A stretch of DNA of 64,000 nt from Listeria swaminathanii (GCF_014229645.1 NZ_JAATOD010000001.1:682001-746000), one strand, 5' to 3'. Shown: positions 41,655 through 51,407, counted from the stretch's first letter. Program-made: numbers and translations. The notes: a model not told the origin generated them from the letters alone.

Positions 41655-43128
41655 AATTTTCACCGGAAATATGTTTTTTCGGTAAGATAAAATGGATTAA
41701 ATAACTAACGATACAGCAAGCGAACATTACCCAGAAAACCATATGAAGTCCGCTATATAAAATATCTCGAAGCGGTTCAACAAGGTCTGCGCTCACATTG
41801 CCAGAAGTTTGCGGGCTAATTAGCTGGTTTAAATTACTACGATTTACTTCGCTGCCAGCAGCTGCACGGAACTCACTAGTAAGAATTGAGTTGAAAATAG
41901 TTCCAAATACAGCGACACCAATTGTTTGACCAACTGTTCTGAAAAGCGTGTTAGATGCAGTAGCAATCCCAGTTTGGAATCGTGGCACAGCATCTTGAAC
42001 GGTTACCGTAGTAGTAGTAAAAATAATTCCAAAGCCAAATCCCATAAATGCACTATTTAAATAGAAGAAGATGTCATTTGTGGAAGCGGGGAATAAAGCT
42101 AAAATTAGTCCACTTGCAGCTGTAATCAACACGCCGATACCGACTGTGTGACGATTTCCAAGTGTCATTAAAAGCCTTCCACCAATAAATGAACCAACAA
42201 TCCATGTTACTGAAAGCGGTGCAAGCATGAAGCCGGCAATCGTAGCTCCGTGACCAAGCATCCCTTGCGCCCACATTGGAATATAAACGTTGATTCCAAT
42301 TAAAAAGGCACTAATCAAGAAGCCAATTAAGTTCCCAATTAAAACAACGGGATTTTTAAATAATACAAATGGCATAATCGGATCTTTTGCACGTTTTTCG
42401 ACAAAATAAAAAGCAACAAATAATATAATCGAAACGGCAAAAAGAATAACGACGAGCGGTTCTGTCCAGTTGAGCGATTCACCGGCTCGCTGTAATGCAA
42501 ATAATAAACCAAGCAGTGCCACTGTAAAGAGCGAGGCACCGAGATAGTCAATTGGTAATTTTACATGTTCCACTTTTTCGCGTAAGTAAAGCAAAATTAG
42601 CAAGATGGTTAAAAGACCAATAGGCACATTGATAAAGAAAATCCAATGCCATGAAAGTTGGTCTACTAAAAATCCACCAACAAGTGGTCCAAATACGCCA
42701 GCGATACCCCAAGCAGAACCCATAAAGCCAAGTACTTTGGCACGTTTTTCAAATGGGTACACGTCTGCAATGATTGTCATAGTAGATGGTAAAATCCCAC
42801 CTGCTCCAATACCTTGAATCGCGCGAAAAATAATTAATTGTTCCATATTTTGTGCGAATCCACAAAGCGATGAACCAATGATAAAAATAATTGTCGCAAT
42901 TACAAAGATATTTTTTCGTCCATACAAATCAGACAGTTTCCCGTAAATCGGAACTGTTACTGCTGATGTTAGTAAATAAACAGAAAAAATCCAGTTCATT
43001 AACTCTATACCGTCCAACTGACTTACAATCGTTGGCATCGCAGTACTCACGATGGTACCCTCAATAGCTGCCATAAATGTTGCGACAAATACGGCGATGG
43101 TAACGGCCTTTACTTTTGTTTGTTCCAA
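41653..43128 (-). CDS. MFS multidrug efflux protein, DHA2 (14-TMS) family
   Basis: 491 residues with fourteen membrane helices. DHA2 motifs: IEGTIVSTAMPTI in helix 1, YLLTSAVTVPIYGKLSDLYGRKN around helix 2-3, and GSAWGIAGVFGPLVGGF in helix 5. Proton-driven drug export is expected; substrates unknown. The frame is open upstream to 43344, which would overlap the next gene; GGGAGGG at 43134-43140 fixes the TTG at 43128. Likely lmo0981. Confidence 0.88.
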   Translation of the reverse strand: MEQTKVKAVTIAVFVATFMAAIEGTIVSTAMPTIVSQLDGIELMNWIFSVYLLTSAVTVPIYGKLSDLYGRKNIFVIATIIFIIGSSLCGFAQNMEQLIIFRAIQGIGAGGILPSTMTIIADVYPFEKRAKVLGFMGSAWGIAGVFGPLVGGFLVDQLSWHWIFFINVPIGLLTILLILLYLREKVEHVKLPIDYLGASLFTVALLGLLFALQRAGESLNWTEPLVVILFAVSIILFVAFYFVEKRAKDPIMPFVLFKNPVVLIGNLIGFLISAFLIGINVYIPMWAQGMLGHGATIAGFMLAPLSVTWIVGSFIGGRLLMTLGNRHTVGIGVLITAASGLILALFPASTNDIFFYLNSAFMGFGFGIIFTTTTVTVQDAVPRFQTGIATASNTLFRTVGQTIGVAVFGTIFNSILTSEFRAAAGSEVNRSNLNQLISPQTSGNVSADLVEPLRDILYSGLHMVFWVMFACCIVSYLIHFILPKKHISGEN

Positions 43129-43267
43129 AAAATTCCCTCCCTTTTCGTCTACCGAATTATAGCATATAAAATGACTAATTTGGGAAAAAATTAATCCTAA
43201 GAAATGCGCTCCTTCAAGATAAGCGCTATAATATAATAGAAGAAAGCGAACTAAAGGAGGAATTTTT

Positions 43268-44320
43268 TTGACATACGAACCAAATACAAAGGAAACGATG
43301 CAAAAAATTAAAGAACTAACATCTATCCCAAGCCCAACAGGCAATACAGGGAAAATTATTGAAAAACTGGCAAAAGATTTGGATGCTTCAAAAATCCCTT
43401 ATACTTTAAACAATAAAGGCGGATTGATTGTAACGCTTCCTGGGAAAGATGACTCAAAACACCGCATGTTGACTGCTCACGTGGATACGCTTGGTGCAAT
43501 GGTCAAAGAAATCAAAGCAGATGGCCGCTTACTTTTAACATTAATTGGTGGATACCGTTTTAACGCAATTGAAGGCGAATATTGTACGATTGAAACTAGT
43601 GATGGAGATTTATATAGCGGAACTATTTTGATGCACCAAACTTCCGTCCATGTGTATAAAGATGCTGGAACTGCTGAGCGTAATGACAAAAATATGGAAG
43701 TTCGCTTAGATGTAAAAGCGCTTGACGCAGACAAAGTTCGTGCACTTGGAATTGAAGTAGGCGATTTCGTTTCTTTTGATCCACGTGTCCAAATTATTAA
43801 TGACGAATATATCAAATCTCGCCACCTCGATGACAAAGCAAGTGTCGCGATTTTACTGCAACTAATCAATTATATTCATGCAAATAAACTTGAGCTACCG
43901 CACACTACTCATTTCTTAATTTCTAATAATGAAGAAATTGGCTATGGTGGTAATTCCAATATTCCAGTTGAAACTGTCGAGTATCTAGCTGTTGATATGG
44001 GTGCGCTTGGAGACGGACAAACATCTGATGAATACACTGTTTCGATTTGTGCAAAAGATGGAAGTGGCCCGTATCATCTTGGTTTGCGCAAACATTTAGT
44101 TGAGCTTGCTAAAAAGAATAATATTGATTATAAAGTGGATATTTATCCGTTTTATGCATCTGATGCAAGTGCCGCGATTAATGCTGGTAATGACATTGTT
44201 CACGGCTTGATTGGTCCAGGCATTGATGCTAGCCACGCATACGAGCGCACACATCGCGACTCACTTTATCACACAGAAAAATTAGTTTATGCATATTTAT
44301 TTTCAAATATATTGAAATAG
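43268..44320 (+). CDS. M42-family metallo-aminopeptidase
   Basis: 350 residues. Di-metal ligands visible as TAHVDTLG near 68, HLDDKAS near 178, NNEEIGYGGN near 213 with the catalytic Glu pair, VDMGALG near 235 and a C-terminal DASHAYERTH. M42 enzymes form large tetrahedral peptide-degrading particles. TTG start with AAAGGAGGA. The glutathione peroxidase gene follows after 12 bases. Likely lmo0982. Confidence 0.9.
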   Translation: MTYEPNTKETMQKIKELTSIPSPTGNTGKIIEKLAKDLDASKIPYTLNNKGGLIVTLPGKDDSKHRMLTAHVDTLGAMVKEIKADGRLLLTLIGGYRFNAIEGEYCTIETSDGDLYSGTILMHQTSVHVYKDAGTAERNDKNMEVRLDVKALDADKVRALGIEVGDFVSFDPRVQIINDEYIKSRHLDDKASVAILLQLINYIHANKLELPHTTHFLISNNEEIGYGGNSNIPVETVEYLAVDMGALGDGQTSDEYTVSICAKDGSGPYHLGLRKHLVELAKKNNIDYKVDIYPFYASDASAAINAGNDIVHGLIGPGIDASHAYERTHRDSLYHTEKLVYAYLFSNILK

Positions 44321-44332
44321 GAGGAATTCCGT

Positions 44333-44809
44333 ATGAATGTCCATGATTTTTCTGAAAAAGCAATGAATGGCAAAGAAATTTCGTTAAGTGATTATAAAGG
44401 TAAAGTTTTGCTTATCGTGAATACGGCAAGCAAATGTGGCTTAACCCCTCAACTAGAAGGACTTGAAGAGATGTATAAAAAACTAGGTGGAGCTAATTTT
44501 GAAATTCTTGGCTTCCCGTGTAACCAGTTTTTACGTCAAGATCCTGGTAGTGACGAAGAAATCCTAGAATTTTGCCAAATGAATTATGGTGTGACCTTCC
44601 AAATGTTCTCTAAAATCAAAGTAAAAGGCAAAGACGCCAGCCCGTTATACAAATATTTAACTGAACAAACTGGCGGTAAAAAAGTAGAATGGAACTTTGC
44701 GAAATTCCTCATTGATGAAAATGGAGAAGTGGTCGAACGTTTCCCATCGAAAATGAAACCGGAAGATTTTGAAGACAAAGTAGAAGCACTAGTTGCCAAA
44801 GTAAAATAA
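44333..44809 (+). CDS. Glutathione/thioredoxin peroxidase (cysteine type)
   Basis: 158 residues. Peroxidatic Cys35 in NTASKCGLTPQ, FPCNQF loop near 64 and WNFAKFLID near 125, the Trp/Asn of the active site. Bacterial cysteine-type enzymes usually use thioredoxin. Co-transcribed with the aminopeptidase. Likely lmo0983. Confidence 0.9.
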   Translation: MNVHDFSEKAMNGKEISLSDYKGKVLLIVNTASKCGLTPQLEGLEEMYKKLGGANFEILGFPCNQFLRQDPGSDEEILEFCQMNYGVTFQMFSKIKVKGKDASPLYKYLTEQTGGKKVEWNFAKFLIDENGEVVERFPSKMKPEDFEDKVEALVAKVK

Positions 44810-44818
44810 ATAAGCCAG

Positions 44819-44856
44819 ACTCGGTAGTGAATGAATCGCGCTACCGAGTTTTTTTG
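44819..44856 (+). terminator. Terminator after the glutathione peroxidase gene
   Basis: ACTCGGTAG (44819-44827) pairs with CTACCGAGT (44841-44849), then seven T. Confidence 0.9.
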
Positions 44857-44877
44857 CATCTTAGTTAGCTTAAAATG

Positions 44878-44923
44878 CAAGTTACTAAAATCAGCTTGTA
44901 GTTTTATGTATAGCGTTTATAAT
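44878..44923 (+). promoter_or_regulatory. Promoter and possible LytTR repeats of the LytTR-ABC operon
   Basis: TTGTAG (44896-44901), 16-base spacer, TATAAT (44918-44923). GTT cores at 44881 and 44901 are two helical turns apart, with a further GTT at 44915, similar to direct-repeat sites of LytTR regulators. Autoregulation is inferred. Confidence 0.45.
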
Positions 44924-44949
44924 AAAAATAAAAAAAGGGAGGCAACTAG

Positions 44950-45405
44950 ATGAAATTCCATGTGAAGCAAAATACTGATTTAGCGATTGGTGAAGTGGAC
45001 ATATACTGCCACCCGAACGATCTGGAAGCAGTTACGAATATGGTGGCGGAGCTAGAAGAGGCGACAGAAAAGATTTCGGTCAAAAAAGATGGCGCTACCT
45101 ATTTACTAGAACCAAAAGCGATTTTATATTTTGAAGCAGTAGAAAATAAAATATTTGTTTATACGGAAGAAGACGTCTATGAAATTCATTGGAAACTATA
45201 TGAGTTAGAAGAAAAATTCAAAGATAGTTCGTTTTTTAGATGTTCGAAATCAATGATTTTAAATATCGAAGCGATTGAAAAAATTACACCAAGTTTTAAC
45301 GGGAAATTTGAAGCTAACCTTTTTAATAGAGAAAAAGTGATTATTTCCAGACAATATGCCAAAGTCTTAAAGCAGAAATTAAACATGGGAGGGAAGCGTA
45401 AATGA
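44950..45405 (+). CDS. LytTR-family DNA-binding regulator
   Basis: 151 residues without a response-regulator receiver domain. The C-terminal LytTR domain spans about 50-150: ILYFEAVENKIFVYT, EEKFKDSSFFRCSKSMILN and KVIISRQYAKVLKQKL. Its stop overlaps the DUF3021 gene start (ATGA). The combination with DUF3021 is the LytTR regulatory system in which the membrane protein holds back the regulator. Likely lmo0984. Confidence 0.87.
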   Translation: MKFHVKQNTDLAIGEVDIYCHPNDLEAVTNMVAELEEATEKISVKKDGATYLLEPKAILYFEAVENKIFVYTEEDVYEIHWKLYELEEKFKDSSFFRCSKSMILNIEAIEKITPSFNGKFEANLFNREKVIISRQYAKVLKQKLNMGGKRK

Positions 45406-45830
45406 GTAAAAAGCTAATTCAATTTATTCAATCGATGTCTATTATTTTCACCGCCTCGATAATTACGATGATTTGCTCTTATATCGCAACTGGGCAAATG
45501 GAAGTGGTCGCGATTCGGGATGTGTTTATCATGTTAGGTTTTAGTATCGTGACAACTTTTATTCAGCAATTACTTTTTAATCATTCGATAAAGACGAAAC
45601 GAGCTTTTTACAGCCGCCTGATTGCGTTCTTCCTTTTTATTGGTGTGGCGATTTTAGGGCTGGGATGGTTGTTTGATTGGTATGATACAATTGCTGGATT
45701 TATGATTATTTTTGGCTTTATTTGTGTGACGTTCCTGGTCATGCACGCTTTTTTCAGTTACCGCGATGCGAAATTCAGTAATGAAATTAATCAAAAACTA
45801 GCAGAAATGCGAGAAAGGGAGACAAAATGA
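45402..45830 (+). CDS. DUF3021 membrane protein, likely inhibitor of the LytTR regulator
   Basis: 142 residues with four membrane helices and a charged C-terminal helix (EINQKLAEMRERETK). DUF3021 genes nearly always adjoin LytTR genes. Overlaps both neighbours by four bases, so the four-gene unit is translationally coupled. Likely lmo0985. Confidence 0.82.
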   Translation: MSKKLIQFIQSMSIIFTASIITMICSYIATGQMEVVAIRDVFIMLGFSIVTTFIQQLLFNHSIKTKRAFYSRLIAFFLFIGVAILGLGWLFDWYDTIAGFMIIFGFICVTFLVMHAFFSYRDAKFSNEINQKLAEMRERETK

Positions 45831-46738
45831 TAAAACTGACGAATGTAGTTAAAACGTTTGGTAAAGTTGAAGCAGTCAAGGGTATTAATTTAGAAGTTGA
45901 GAAAGGATCGTTGTTTGCTTTTCTAGGCGAAAATGGTGCGGGGAAATCGACGACACTGAGCATGATTTGCACAGAAAGCGAACCAACCTCCGGAGAAATT
46001 TTTATTGATGATGAAAAGTTAACCTTTAAAAATCGGAAAGCTTTTAGGCAGAAATTAGGGGTGGTTTTTCAAGATAATGTGTTGGATGATTTATTGACGG
46101 TGCGTGAGAATTTATATAATCGCGCAAGTTTATATGGGAAAACCAAAGTGGAAATTGCTGAACGGTTAAAGCTTGTTTCGTCAATTATGGGGATTGAGGA
46201 TATTTTAAATCGGCGTTTCGGGAAATTATCTGGTGGACAAAAGCGCCGGGCTGAAATTGCTAGAGCGATTATGCATGATCCGGAAATTTTACTGTTGGAT
46301 GAGCCGACAACCGGACTGGATCCGAAAACGAGGGTGAGTGTCTGGGAAATTATTGATTATTTGCGAGAAGAATTAGGAATGACGGTGTTTTTGACAACGC
46401 ATTATTTGGAAGAAGCGAAAGATGCGGACCAGTTGGCGGTTATTCATAAAGGGAAAATCATTGCTGAAGGTACGCCGGCTAGTATTAGAAGTCGCTTTTC
46501 TGTGGATAAAATTTTCTTTTATGAACCGAAGTTAGTGGAACTTCAAACGATTATCGAGGAACTAAATTTGCCATATAAGGTGAGCAAGGGGACGATGCGC
46601 GTCGATGTAATAAAGGAAGATATCGGAATTTTGGCTATTTTAAACCAAGCGGCGGGACTTTATAGTTCGTTTGAGGTAATTAAAGGGAATCTTGATGATG
46701 CATTTATCTCGATGATTAAGGAGGATTCCAATGATTAG
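45827..46738 (+). CDS. ABC transporter ATP-binding protein
   Basis: 303 residues. Walker A GENGAGKST near 37, signature LSGGQKRRAEIAR near 130, Walker B ILLLDEPTTGLD near 151, then a C-terminal extension that contacts the permease. Fused in operon with the LytTR/DUF3021 pair; overlaps the permease gene by eight bases. Likely lmo0986. Confidence 0.88.
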   Translation: MIKLTNVVKTFGKVEAVKGINLEVEKGSLFAFLGENGAGKSTTLSMICTESEPTSGEIFIDDEKLTFKNRKAFRQKLGVVFQDNVLDDLLTVRENLYNRASLYGKTKVEIAERLKLVSSIMGIEDILNRRFGKLSGGQKRRAEIARAIMHDPEILLLDEPTTGLDPKTRVSVWEIIDYLREELGMTVFLTTHYLEEAKDADQLAVIHKGKIIAEGTPASIRSRFSVDKIFFYEPKLVELQTIIEELNLPYKVSKGTMRVDVIKEDIGILAILNQAAGLYSSFEVIKGNLDDAFISMIKEDSND

Positions 46739-47585
46739 TCGTAATTTAAAAATCTATTTTCGTGATAGAACAGCTGTATTTATGTCGTTACTAACGATTT
46801 TAATTATTATTGGGTTGTATGCGATTTTTCTAGGAAGCAATATGGAGGAGATGTTCAAACAGGCTTCTGGGCAAACAACGGGGATACAAGAATTAGTGAA
46901 TACTTGGGTGATTGCTGGGATTTTGTCAATCACACCAGTGACGGTTTCATTAGCTGTTTTTTCCTTAAAAGTGCATGATGAAGAGGTTAGCATTGCGAGA
47001 AGTTTTGCGATAACTCCGGCTTCCAGATGGCGGATTGTTACTAGTTATATCGTAAGTGGGCTGGTGGCTTCGTTTGTGCTTTCTGTGATAACCCTTTTTG
47101 TAGGAGAATTGTATATTTGGTTGACTGGTGGAGCATTTTTACCGCTTGAAAGTTGGCTGAGTTTAATCGGGATAATTTTGCTCAATGTATTGTGTTGTAG
47201 TAGTATCATGTTTTTTATTGCTAGTTTGGTGAAGAAAGCTAGTGCCTTTAGTTCCGTTTCGACAATTGTTGGAACAGTTATTGGGTTTATAGCGGGAATT
47301 TATTTGCCAATCGGATCGCTTCCAGCTGCGGTTCAAACGGTGATGAAATGTTTTCCTTTCACATACGGCGCATCTACTATCCGGGAAATCATGACAAAAG
47401 AACCTTTACAAGAAGTTTTCGCGGGAAATACAAGTGCGATGGATGCGACGAAAGAAATGATTGGCATCACGATTTATTGGGGCGATAAAACAGTAACAAC
47501 GGGACTAAGTTTACTTATTTTAATTGCCTTTGCAGTCGTGTTTGGCGTTTTATCTGTCGTCCTAATGAAACGGCAAACAAAATAA
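46731..47585 (+). CDS. ABC-2 type permease
   Basis: 284 residues. N-terminal RNLKIYFRDRTAVFMSL, one large outside loop after the first helix, then five helices including GLVASFVLSVITLFVGELY. Partner of the preceding ATPase; probably exports a toxic or signalling compound under LytTR control. Substrate unknown. Likely lmo0987. Confidence 0.85.
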   Translation: MISRNLKIYFRDRTAVFMSLLTILIIIGLYAIFLGSNMEEMFKQASGQTTGIQELVNTWVIAGILSITPVTVSLAVFSLKVHDEEVSIARSFAITPASRWRIVTSYIVSGLVASFVLSVITLFVGELYIWLTGGAFLPLESWLSLIGIILLNVLCCSSIMFFIASLVKKASAFSSVSTIVGTVIGFIAGIYLPIGSLPAAVQTVMKCFPFTYGASTIREIMTKEPLQEVFAGNTSAMDATKEMIGITIYWGDKTVTTGLSLLILIAFAVVFGVLSVVLMKRQTK

Positions 47586-47666
47586 TTTTTGAATAAAAAA
47601 ACAGCCGAAATTCTCCTAGTTATGCTATACTTATGGAATGTGAATGAATCTAGGAGGAAAATAACA

Positions 47667-49235
47667 ATGAGTCAAAATTTGCAAAAAGAAGTTGCTTCAC
47701 GCAAAACGTTTGCGATTATTTCTCACCCCGATGCTGGGAAAACGACGATTACTGAGCAATTATTATTATTCGGTGGCGTTATCCGTTCAGCTGGGACTGT
47801 AAAGGGAAAGAAATCTGGCAAGTTTGCGACAAGTGACTGGATGGAAATTGAAAAACAACGTGGTATCTCGGTAACGAGTTCTGTGATGCAGTTTGATTAT
47901 AATGGTTCAAGAATTAATATTTTGGATACACCGGGACACTCGGATTTCAGTGAAGATACGTACCGGACGCTAATGGCGGTCGATAGTGCAGTCATGGTTA
48001 TCGATGCTGCGAAAGGGATCGAGGCCCAAACGTTAAAACTATTCAAAGTTTGTCGAATGCGCGGAATTCCTATTTTTACTTTTATTAATAAAATGGACCG
48101 TCAAGGGAAAATGCCTCTTGAACTACTTGCTGAACTAGAAGAAGTTCTAGGGATTGAATCGTATCCAATGAACTGGCCGATTGGTATGGGGAAAGAGCTT
48201 GCTGGGCTTTATGATCGATATCATCGTGTAATTGAGCAATATCGTTCAGAAGAAGATGAGCGTTTCTTACCACTTGGCGAAGATGGTGATTTGAAGGAAG
48301 CACATGCTATTCAAAAATCACTTTATTACGATCAAGCTTTGGAAGAAATTATGCTACTGGATGAGGCTGGCAATGACTTTAGCCGCGAACGTATTATTGC
48401 AGGTGAGCAAACGCCGGTATTTTTCGGGAGTGCTTTAACGAACTTTGGCGTAGAAACTTTCTTACGTACGTTTGTTGATTTTGCACCAGCACCTTCAAGC
48501 CATGAATCAAATGAAGGGGTTATTGAAGCAGATAATCCGAAGTTTTCTGGATTTATTTTCAAAATCCAAGCGAATATGAACCCTGCTCACCGTGATCGGA
48601 TTGCTTTCATTCGAATTTGTTCGGGCGAATTTGAACGTGGTATGAACGTTACATTAACGCGCACAGGGAAAAGTATGAAACTTGCGAACTCGACGCAGTT
48701 TATGGCAGATGACCGGGAAACCGTTAACCGTGCTGTAGCGGGTGATATTATCGGCTTGTACGACACGGGTAATTACCAAATTGGCGATACGATTACTAAT
48801 GGAAGTAAAAAGCTCGAATTCGAAAAACTTCCGCAGTTTACGCCAGAGTTATTTATGCGCGTTTATGCGAAAAATGTTATGAAACAAAAGCATTTCCATA
48901 AAGGTGTAGAGCAACTCGTGCAAGAAGGTGCGATTCAATTATTTAAAACGTGGCGCACAGAAGAATACATCATTGGAGCTGTTGGTCAGTTGCAATTTGA
49001 AGTATTCGAACACAGAATGCGCGGCGAATATAATTCGGAAATCCGAATGGAGCCAATCGGTAAAAAAATCGCTCGTTGGGTGAAAGAAGAAGATGCGGAT
49101 GAAAAACTATCCACAGCTAGAAGTATGCTAGTGAAAGACCGTTTTGATCAGCCGTTATTCTTATTCGAAAATGAATTCGCGATTAATTGGTTTAATGATA
49201 AAAATCCAGATATCGAGTTAACTTCATTACTATAA
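47667..49235 (+). CDS. prfC: Peptide chain release factor 3
   Basis: 522 residues. GTPase that recycles RF1/RF2. G1 [11 protein letters not shown]2 [11 protein letters not shown]3 DTPGHSDF, G4 NKMDR, then the RF3-specific C-terminal domain ([18 protein letters not shown]). The frame is open from a TTG at 47589, but AGGAGG precedes the ATG at 47667. Extended -10 TGCTATACT at 47623-47631. Likely lmo0988. Confidence 0.95.
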   Translation: MSQNLQKEVASRKTFAIISHPDAGKTTITEQLLLFGGVIRSAGTVKGKKSGKFATSDWMEIEKQRGISVTSSVMQFDYNGSRINILDTPGHSDFSEDTYRTLMAVDSAVMVIDAAKGIEAQTLKLFKVCRMRGIPIFTFINKMDRQGKMPLELLAELEEVLGIESYPMNWPIGMGKELAGLYDRYHRVIEQYRSEEDERFLPLGEDGDLKEAHAIQKSLYYDQALEEIMLLDEAGNDFSRERIIAGEQTPVFFGSALTNFGVETFLRTFVDFAPAPSSHESNEGVIEADNPKFSGFIFKIQANMNPAHRDRIAFIRICSGEFERGMNVTLTRTGKSMKLANSTQFMADDRETVNRAVAGDIIGLYDTGNYQIGDTITNGSKKLEFEKLPQFTPELFMRVYAKNVMKQKHFHKGVEQLVQEGAIQLFKTWRTEEYIIGAVGQLQFEVFEHRMRGEYNSEIRMEPIGKKIARWVKEEDADEKLSTARSMLVKDRFDQPLFLFENEFAINWFNDKNPDIELTSLL

Positions 49236-49240
49236 AAGAC

Positions 49241-49280
49241 GCAGCCTATTTGTATTTTCGCAAATAGGTTGTTTTTTTTT
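49241..49280 (+). terminator. Terminator after prfC
   Basis: CAGCCTATTTG pairs with CAAATAGGTTG, followed by nine T that lead into the next -35. Confidence 0.88.
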
Positions 49281-49281
49281 C

Positions 49282-49326
49282 TTGACAATTTTTCGAAACG
49301 CGCTATAATTAGTTAGAATTCTAATT
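49282..49326 (+). promoter_or_regulatory. Promoter and first palindromic operator of the MarR-MATE operon
   Basis: TTGACA (49282-49287), 16-base spacer, TATAAT (49304-49309), both perfect. Directly after lies AGTTAGAATTCTAATT (49311-49326), symmetric except its last position pair, placed over the transcription start. Autorepression by the MarR protein is inferred. Confidence 0.75.
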
Positions 49327-49343
49327 AATAAGGAGGAATACTC

Positions 49344-49769
49344 GTGAGAAGAGAGAAGACGATGGATACGTTAATTCGTTCGATTATGATTAAATCCAAA
49401 CGAAAAATGGACGCAAAAGTAGCTCAATTTGGGCTGACAACACAACAAGCCAGAGTGTTAGGGTTTTTAAATGATAATGCGGCGAATGAAATTATCCAAA
49501 AAGATCTTCAGCGAATCTTCCAAACACGTGGTGCAAGTATTACTAGCTTGATTCAAGGACTCGAGAAAAAGAACTTAATTTCGCGCAAGCCAAGCCTTCG
49601 AGATGGCAGAGAAAAAGTAGTCACTTTAACAGATGAGGGCAAGCAGATTGTAGACGAATTTAATGCTTCTTTTCCGCGTGAAGACGATAAAGCGAAGAAA
49701 ATTCTTTCCGCTGATGAGTATAAAACTTTTATTGATTTACTTAGCAAGATTGACGATAATACCGAATAA
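49344..49769 (+). CDS. MarR-family transcriptional regulator
   Basis: 141 residues. Winged helix: GLTTQQARVLGFL near 37, IIQKDLQRIFQTRGASITSLIQGLEKKNLI recognition region near 53-82, and the wing SLRDGREKVVTLTDEG. GTG start with AAGGAGG seven bases upstream. The linked MATE gene is the likely target. Likely lmo0989. Confidence 0.9.
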   Translation: MRREKTMDTLIRSIMIKSKRKMDAKVAQFGLTTQQARVLGFLNDNAANEIIQKDLQRIFQTRGASITSLIQGLEKKNLISRKPSLRDGREKVVTLTDEGKQIVDEFNASFPREDDKAKKILSADEYKTFIDLLSKIDDNTE

Positions 49770-49785
49770 AAAAATTTAACTATAT

Positions 49786-49801
49786 AGTTAGAATTCTAAC
49801 T
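49786..49801 (+). promoter_or_regulatory. Second palindromic operator, between marR and the MATE gene
   Basis: AGTTAGAATTCTAACT is a perfect 16-base palindrome that shares its core with the site at 49311. No terminator and no clear promoter lie between the two genes, so this may act as an internal operator or roadblock (inference). Confidence 0.7.
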
Positions 49802-49821
49802 AATTTCAAGGGGGAACTAAA

Positions 49822-51183
49822 ATGAAACACTCAGATAACTATTACTTAACAAAAGCGAGCATTCCTAAGGCGATAGCGCATTTATCAATTCCGATGATGC
49901 TCGGTATGTCAGTAGGAGTAATTTATAACATCGTTAATGCTTTCTTTATTGGTTTACTGCATGATACGTCGATGTTAACTGCTGTAACGCTCGGTTTACC
50001 AATGTTTACGATTTTAATGGCGATTGGGAATATGTTTGGCGTTGGTGGCGGGACGTATATTTCTCGTTTACTTGGGAATGATGAAGGCAAAAAAGCGAAA
50101 CAAGTATCGGCCTTTGTTTTGTACGGAAGTTTAGTGTTAGGAATTCTATGCGCGATTTTACTTGGTTTTTTAATTAATCCAGTTACTCATTTTCTTGGAG
50201 CGGATGCAATGAGCTTTTTACACACGAAAAATTATACGCTGGCGCTTCTGATTTGTAGTCCATTTATTATTGCAAATTTTGCGTTAGAACAAGTGGTTCG
50301 GGCGGAGGGAGCTTCGCGGATTTCTATGAATGGGATGCTGATTGGTACGCTTGTCAATTTAGTGTTTGATCCACTGCTTATTTTGTATTTTGATTTTAAT
50401 GTAGTAGGAGCCGCAGTTTCGGTAGGTTTGGCAAGTTTGTTTTCGCTGATTTACTATGCTTGGTATTTAGAGAAGAAAAGTGATTATTTATCGATTCGTT
50501 TTAAATGGTTTCAAGCATCCAAAGAAATCGTTCAAAATGTGTTTAAAATTGGCGTTTCAGAATTGCTTTTATCGTTATTCCTCATTGTGACAACGCTCGT
50601 TTTAAATCATTATTCGATGCTTTACGGGGAAGGGGTTGTTGCGGGATTTGGCGTGGCACTTCGGGTGGTGCAGTTGCCTGAGTTTATTTGCATGGGGCTT
50701 TACATGGGGATTATCCCGCTTCTTGCATATAATTACAGTGCGGGGAATATTGCGCGGTTTGAAAAAGCCATTCGGTTTACTGCGATTAGTATTGGGCTTA
50801 TCGTACTTGTGATTTCGAGTTTTGTGTTTATCTTCCGTTTTCAAGTGATGCATTTATTTAGTGATAATCAAAGTGTGATAACGCTTGGTGTGCATATTAT
50901 GGTCGCTATGCTGATATCTTCCCTTTTCAGCGGATTTACCGGGCTCTTTACGAGTACGTTTCAAGCGATTGGGAAAGCTATTCCAGCGACGATTATGTCG
51001 GTTTCGCAGGGGATTATTTTTATTCCTGTCATCATTTTAGGACAACATTATTTCGGACTTATGGGCGTGATTTGGTCATTAACAGCAACAGAAATTCTTA
51101 CATGTATAATCGGTGTGACACTATTCACAATCCACAATATCAAAATAGCTAGTAGCGCAAAAACGAAAGACTTAGCCGTTTGA
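49822..51183 (+). CDS. MATE-family multidrug exporter
   Basis: 453 residues with twelve membrane helices in two bundles; LSIPMMLGMSVGVIYNIVNAFFIG opens the first (residues 18-41), and EGASRISMNGMLIGTLVNLVFDPLL the conserved centre. Sodium- or proton-driven efflux under MarR control is expected. AAGGGGGAAC ribosome binding site. Likely lmo0990. Confidence 0.9.
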   Translation: MKHSDNYYLTKASIPKAIAHLSIPMMLGMSVGVIYNIVNAFFIGLLHDTSMLTAVTLGLPMFTILMAIGNMFGVGGGTYISRLLGNDEGKKAKQVSAFVLYGSLVLGILCAILLGFLINPVTHFLGADAMSFLHTKNYTLALLICSPFIIANFALEQVVRAEGASRISMNGMLIGTLVNLVFDPLLILYFDFNVVGAAVSVGLASLFSLIYYAWYLEKKSDYLSIRFKWFQASKEIVQNVFKIGVSELLLSLFLIVTTLVLNHYSMLYGEGVVAGFGVALRVVQLPEFICMGLYMGIIPLLAYNYSAGNIARFEKAIRFTAISIGLIVLVISSFVFIFRFQVMHLFSDNQSVITLGVHIMVAMLISSLFSGFTGLFTSTFQAIGKAIPATIMSVSQGIIFIPVIILGQHYFGLMGVIWSLTATEILTCIIGVTLFTIHNIKIASSAKTKDLAV

Positions 51184-51204
51184 AAAGTTTGTGAGAAAAA
51201 TTAG

Positions 51205-51234
51205 TTGACGAGAAGTTCTAAATTATGGTATTAT
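51205..51234 (+). promoter_or_regulatory. Promoter of the riboswitch-controlled terC gene
   Basis: TTGACG (51205-51210), 18-base spacer, TATTAT (51229-51234). Transcription would start just before the riboswitch. Confidence 0.65.
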
Positions 51235-51240
51235 TCTCTA

Positions 51241-51407
51241 GGTAATCATATATCGTTCTTTGACAAATGTCAGAGGGGAGTAGCGCTGATTAGTTTTTTA
51301 ATCAGGATAAAGTCGTCATTACATGATAGAGATATCATCGGTTTTATCACATTTAACTTTAAATGTTAGCGAGACCTTTGCCTTTACGGGCAGGTCTCGC
51401 TTTTTTG
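51241..51407 (+). ncRNA. yybP-ykoY manganese riboswitch with terminator
   Basis: The leader carries the conserved elements of this class: AGGGGAGTAGC (51272-51282), GTCGTCA, and the closing segment CCTTTGCCTTTACGGGCAGG. The last part forms a terminator, AGCGAGACCT (51368-51377) with AGGTCTCGCT (51392-51401), followed by T. Binding of Mn2+ stabilises the aptamer and lets transcription continue into the TerC gene. No other function of the region is seen. Confidence 0.9.

Noticed and set aside
43129..43344. N-terminal extension of the DHA2 efflux protein to 563 residues
   Set aside because: It would overlap the divergent aminopeptidase gene, and GGGAGGG places the start at the TTG at 43128.
47589..47666. 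Longer RF3 start at a TTG
   Set aside because: It contains the extended -10 promoter element, and AGGAGG directs to the ATG at 47667.
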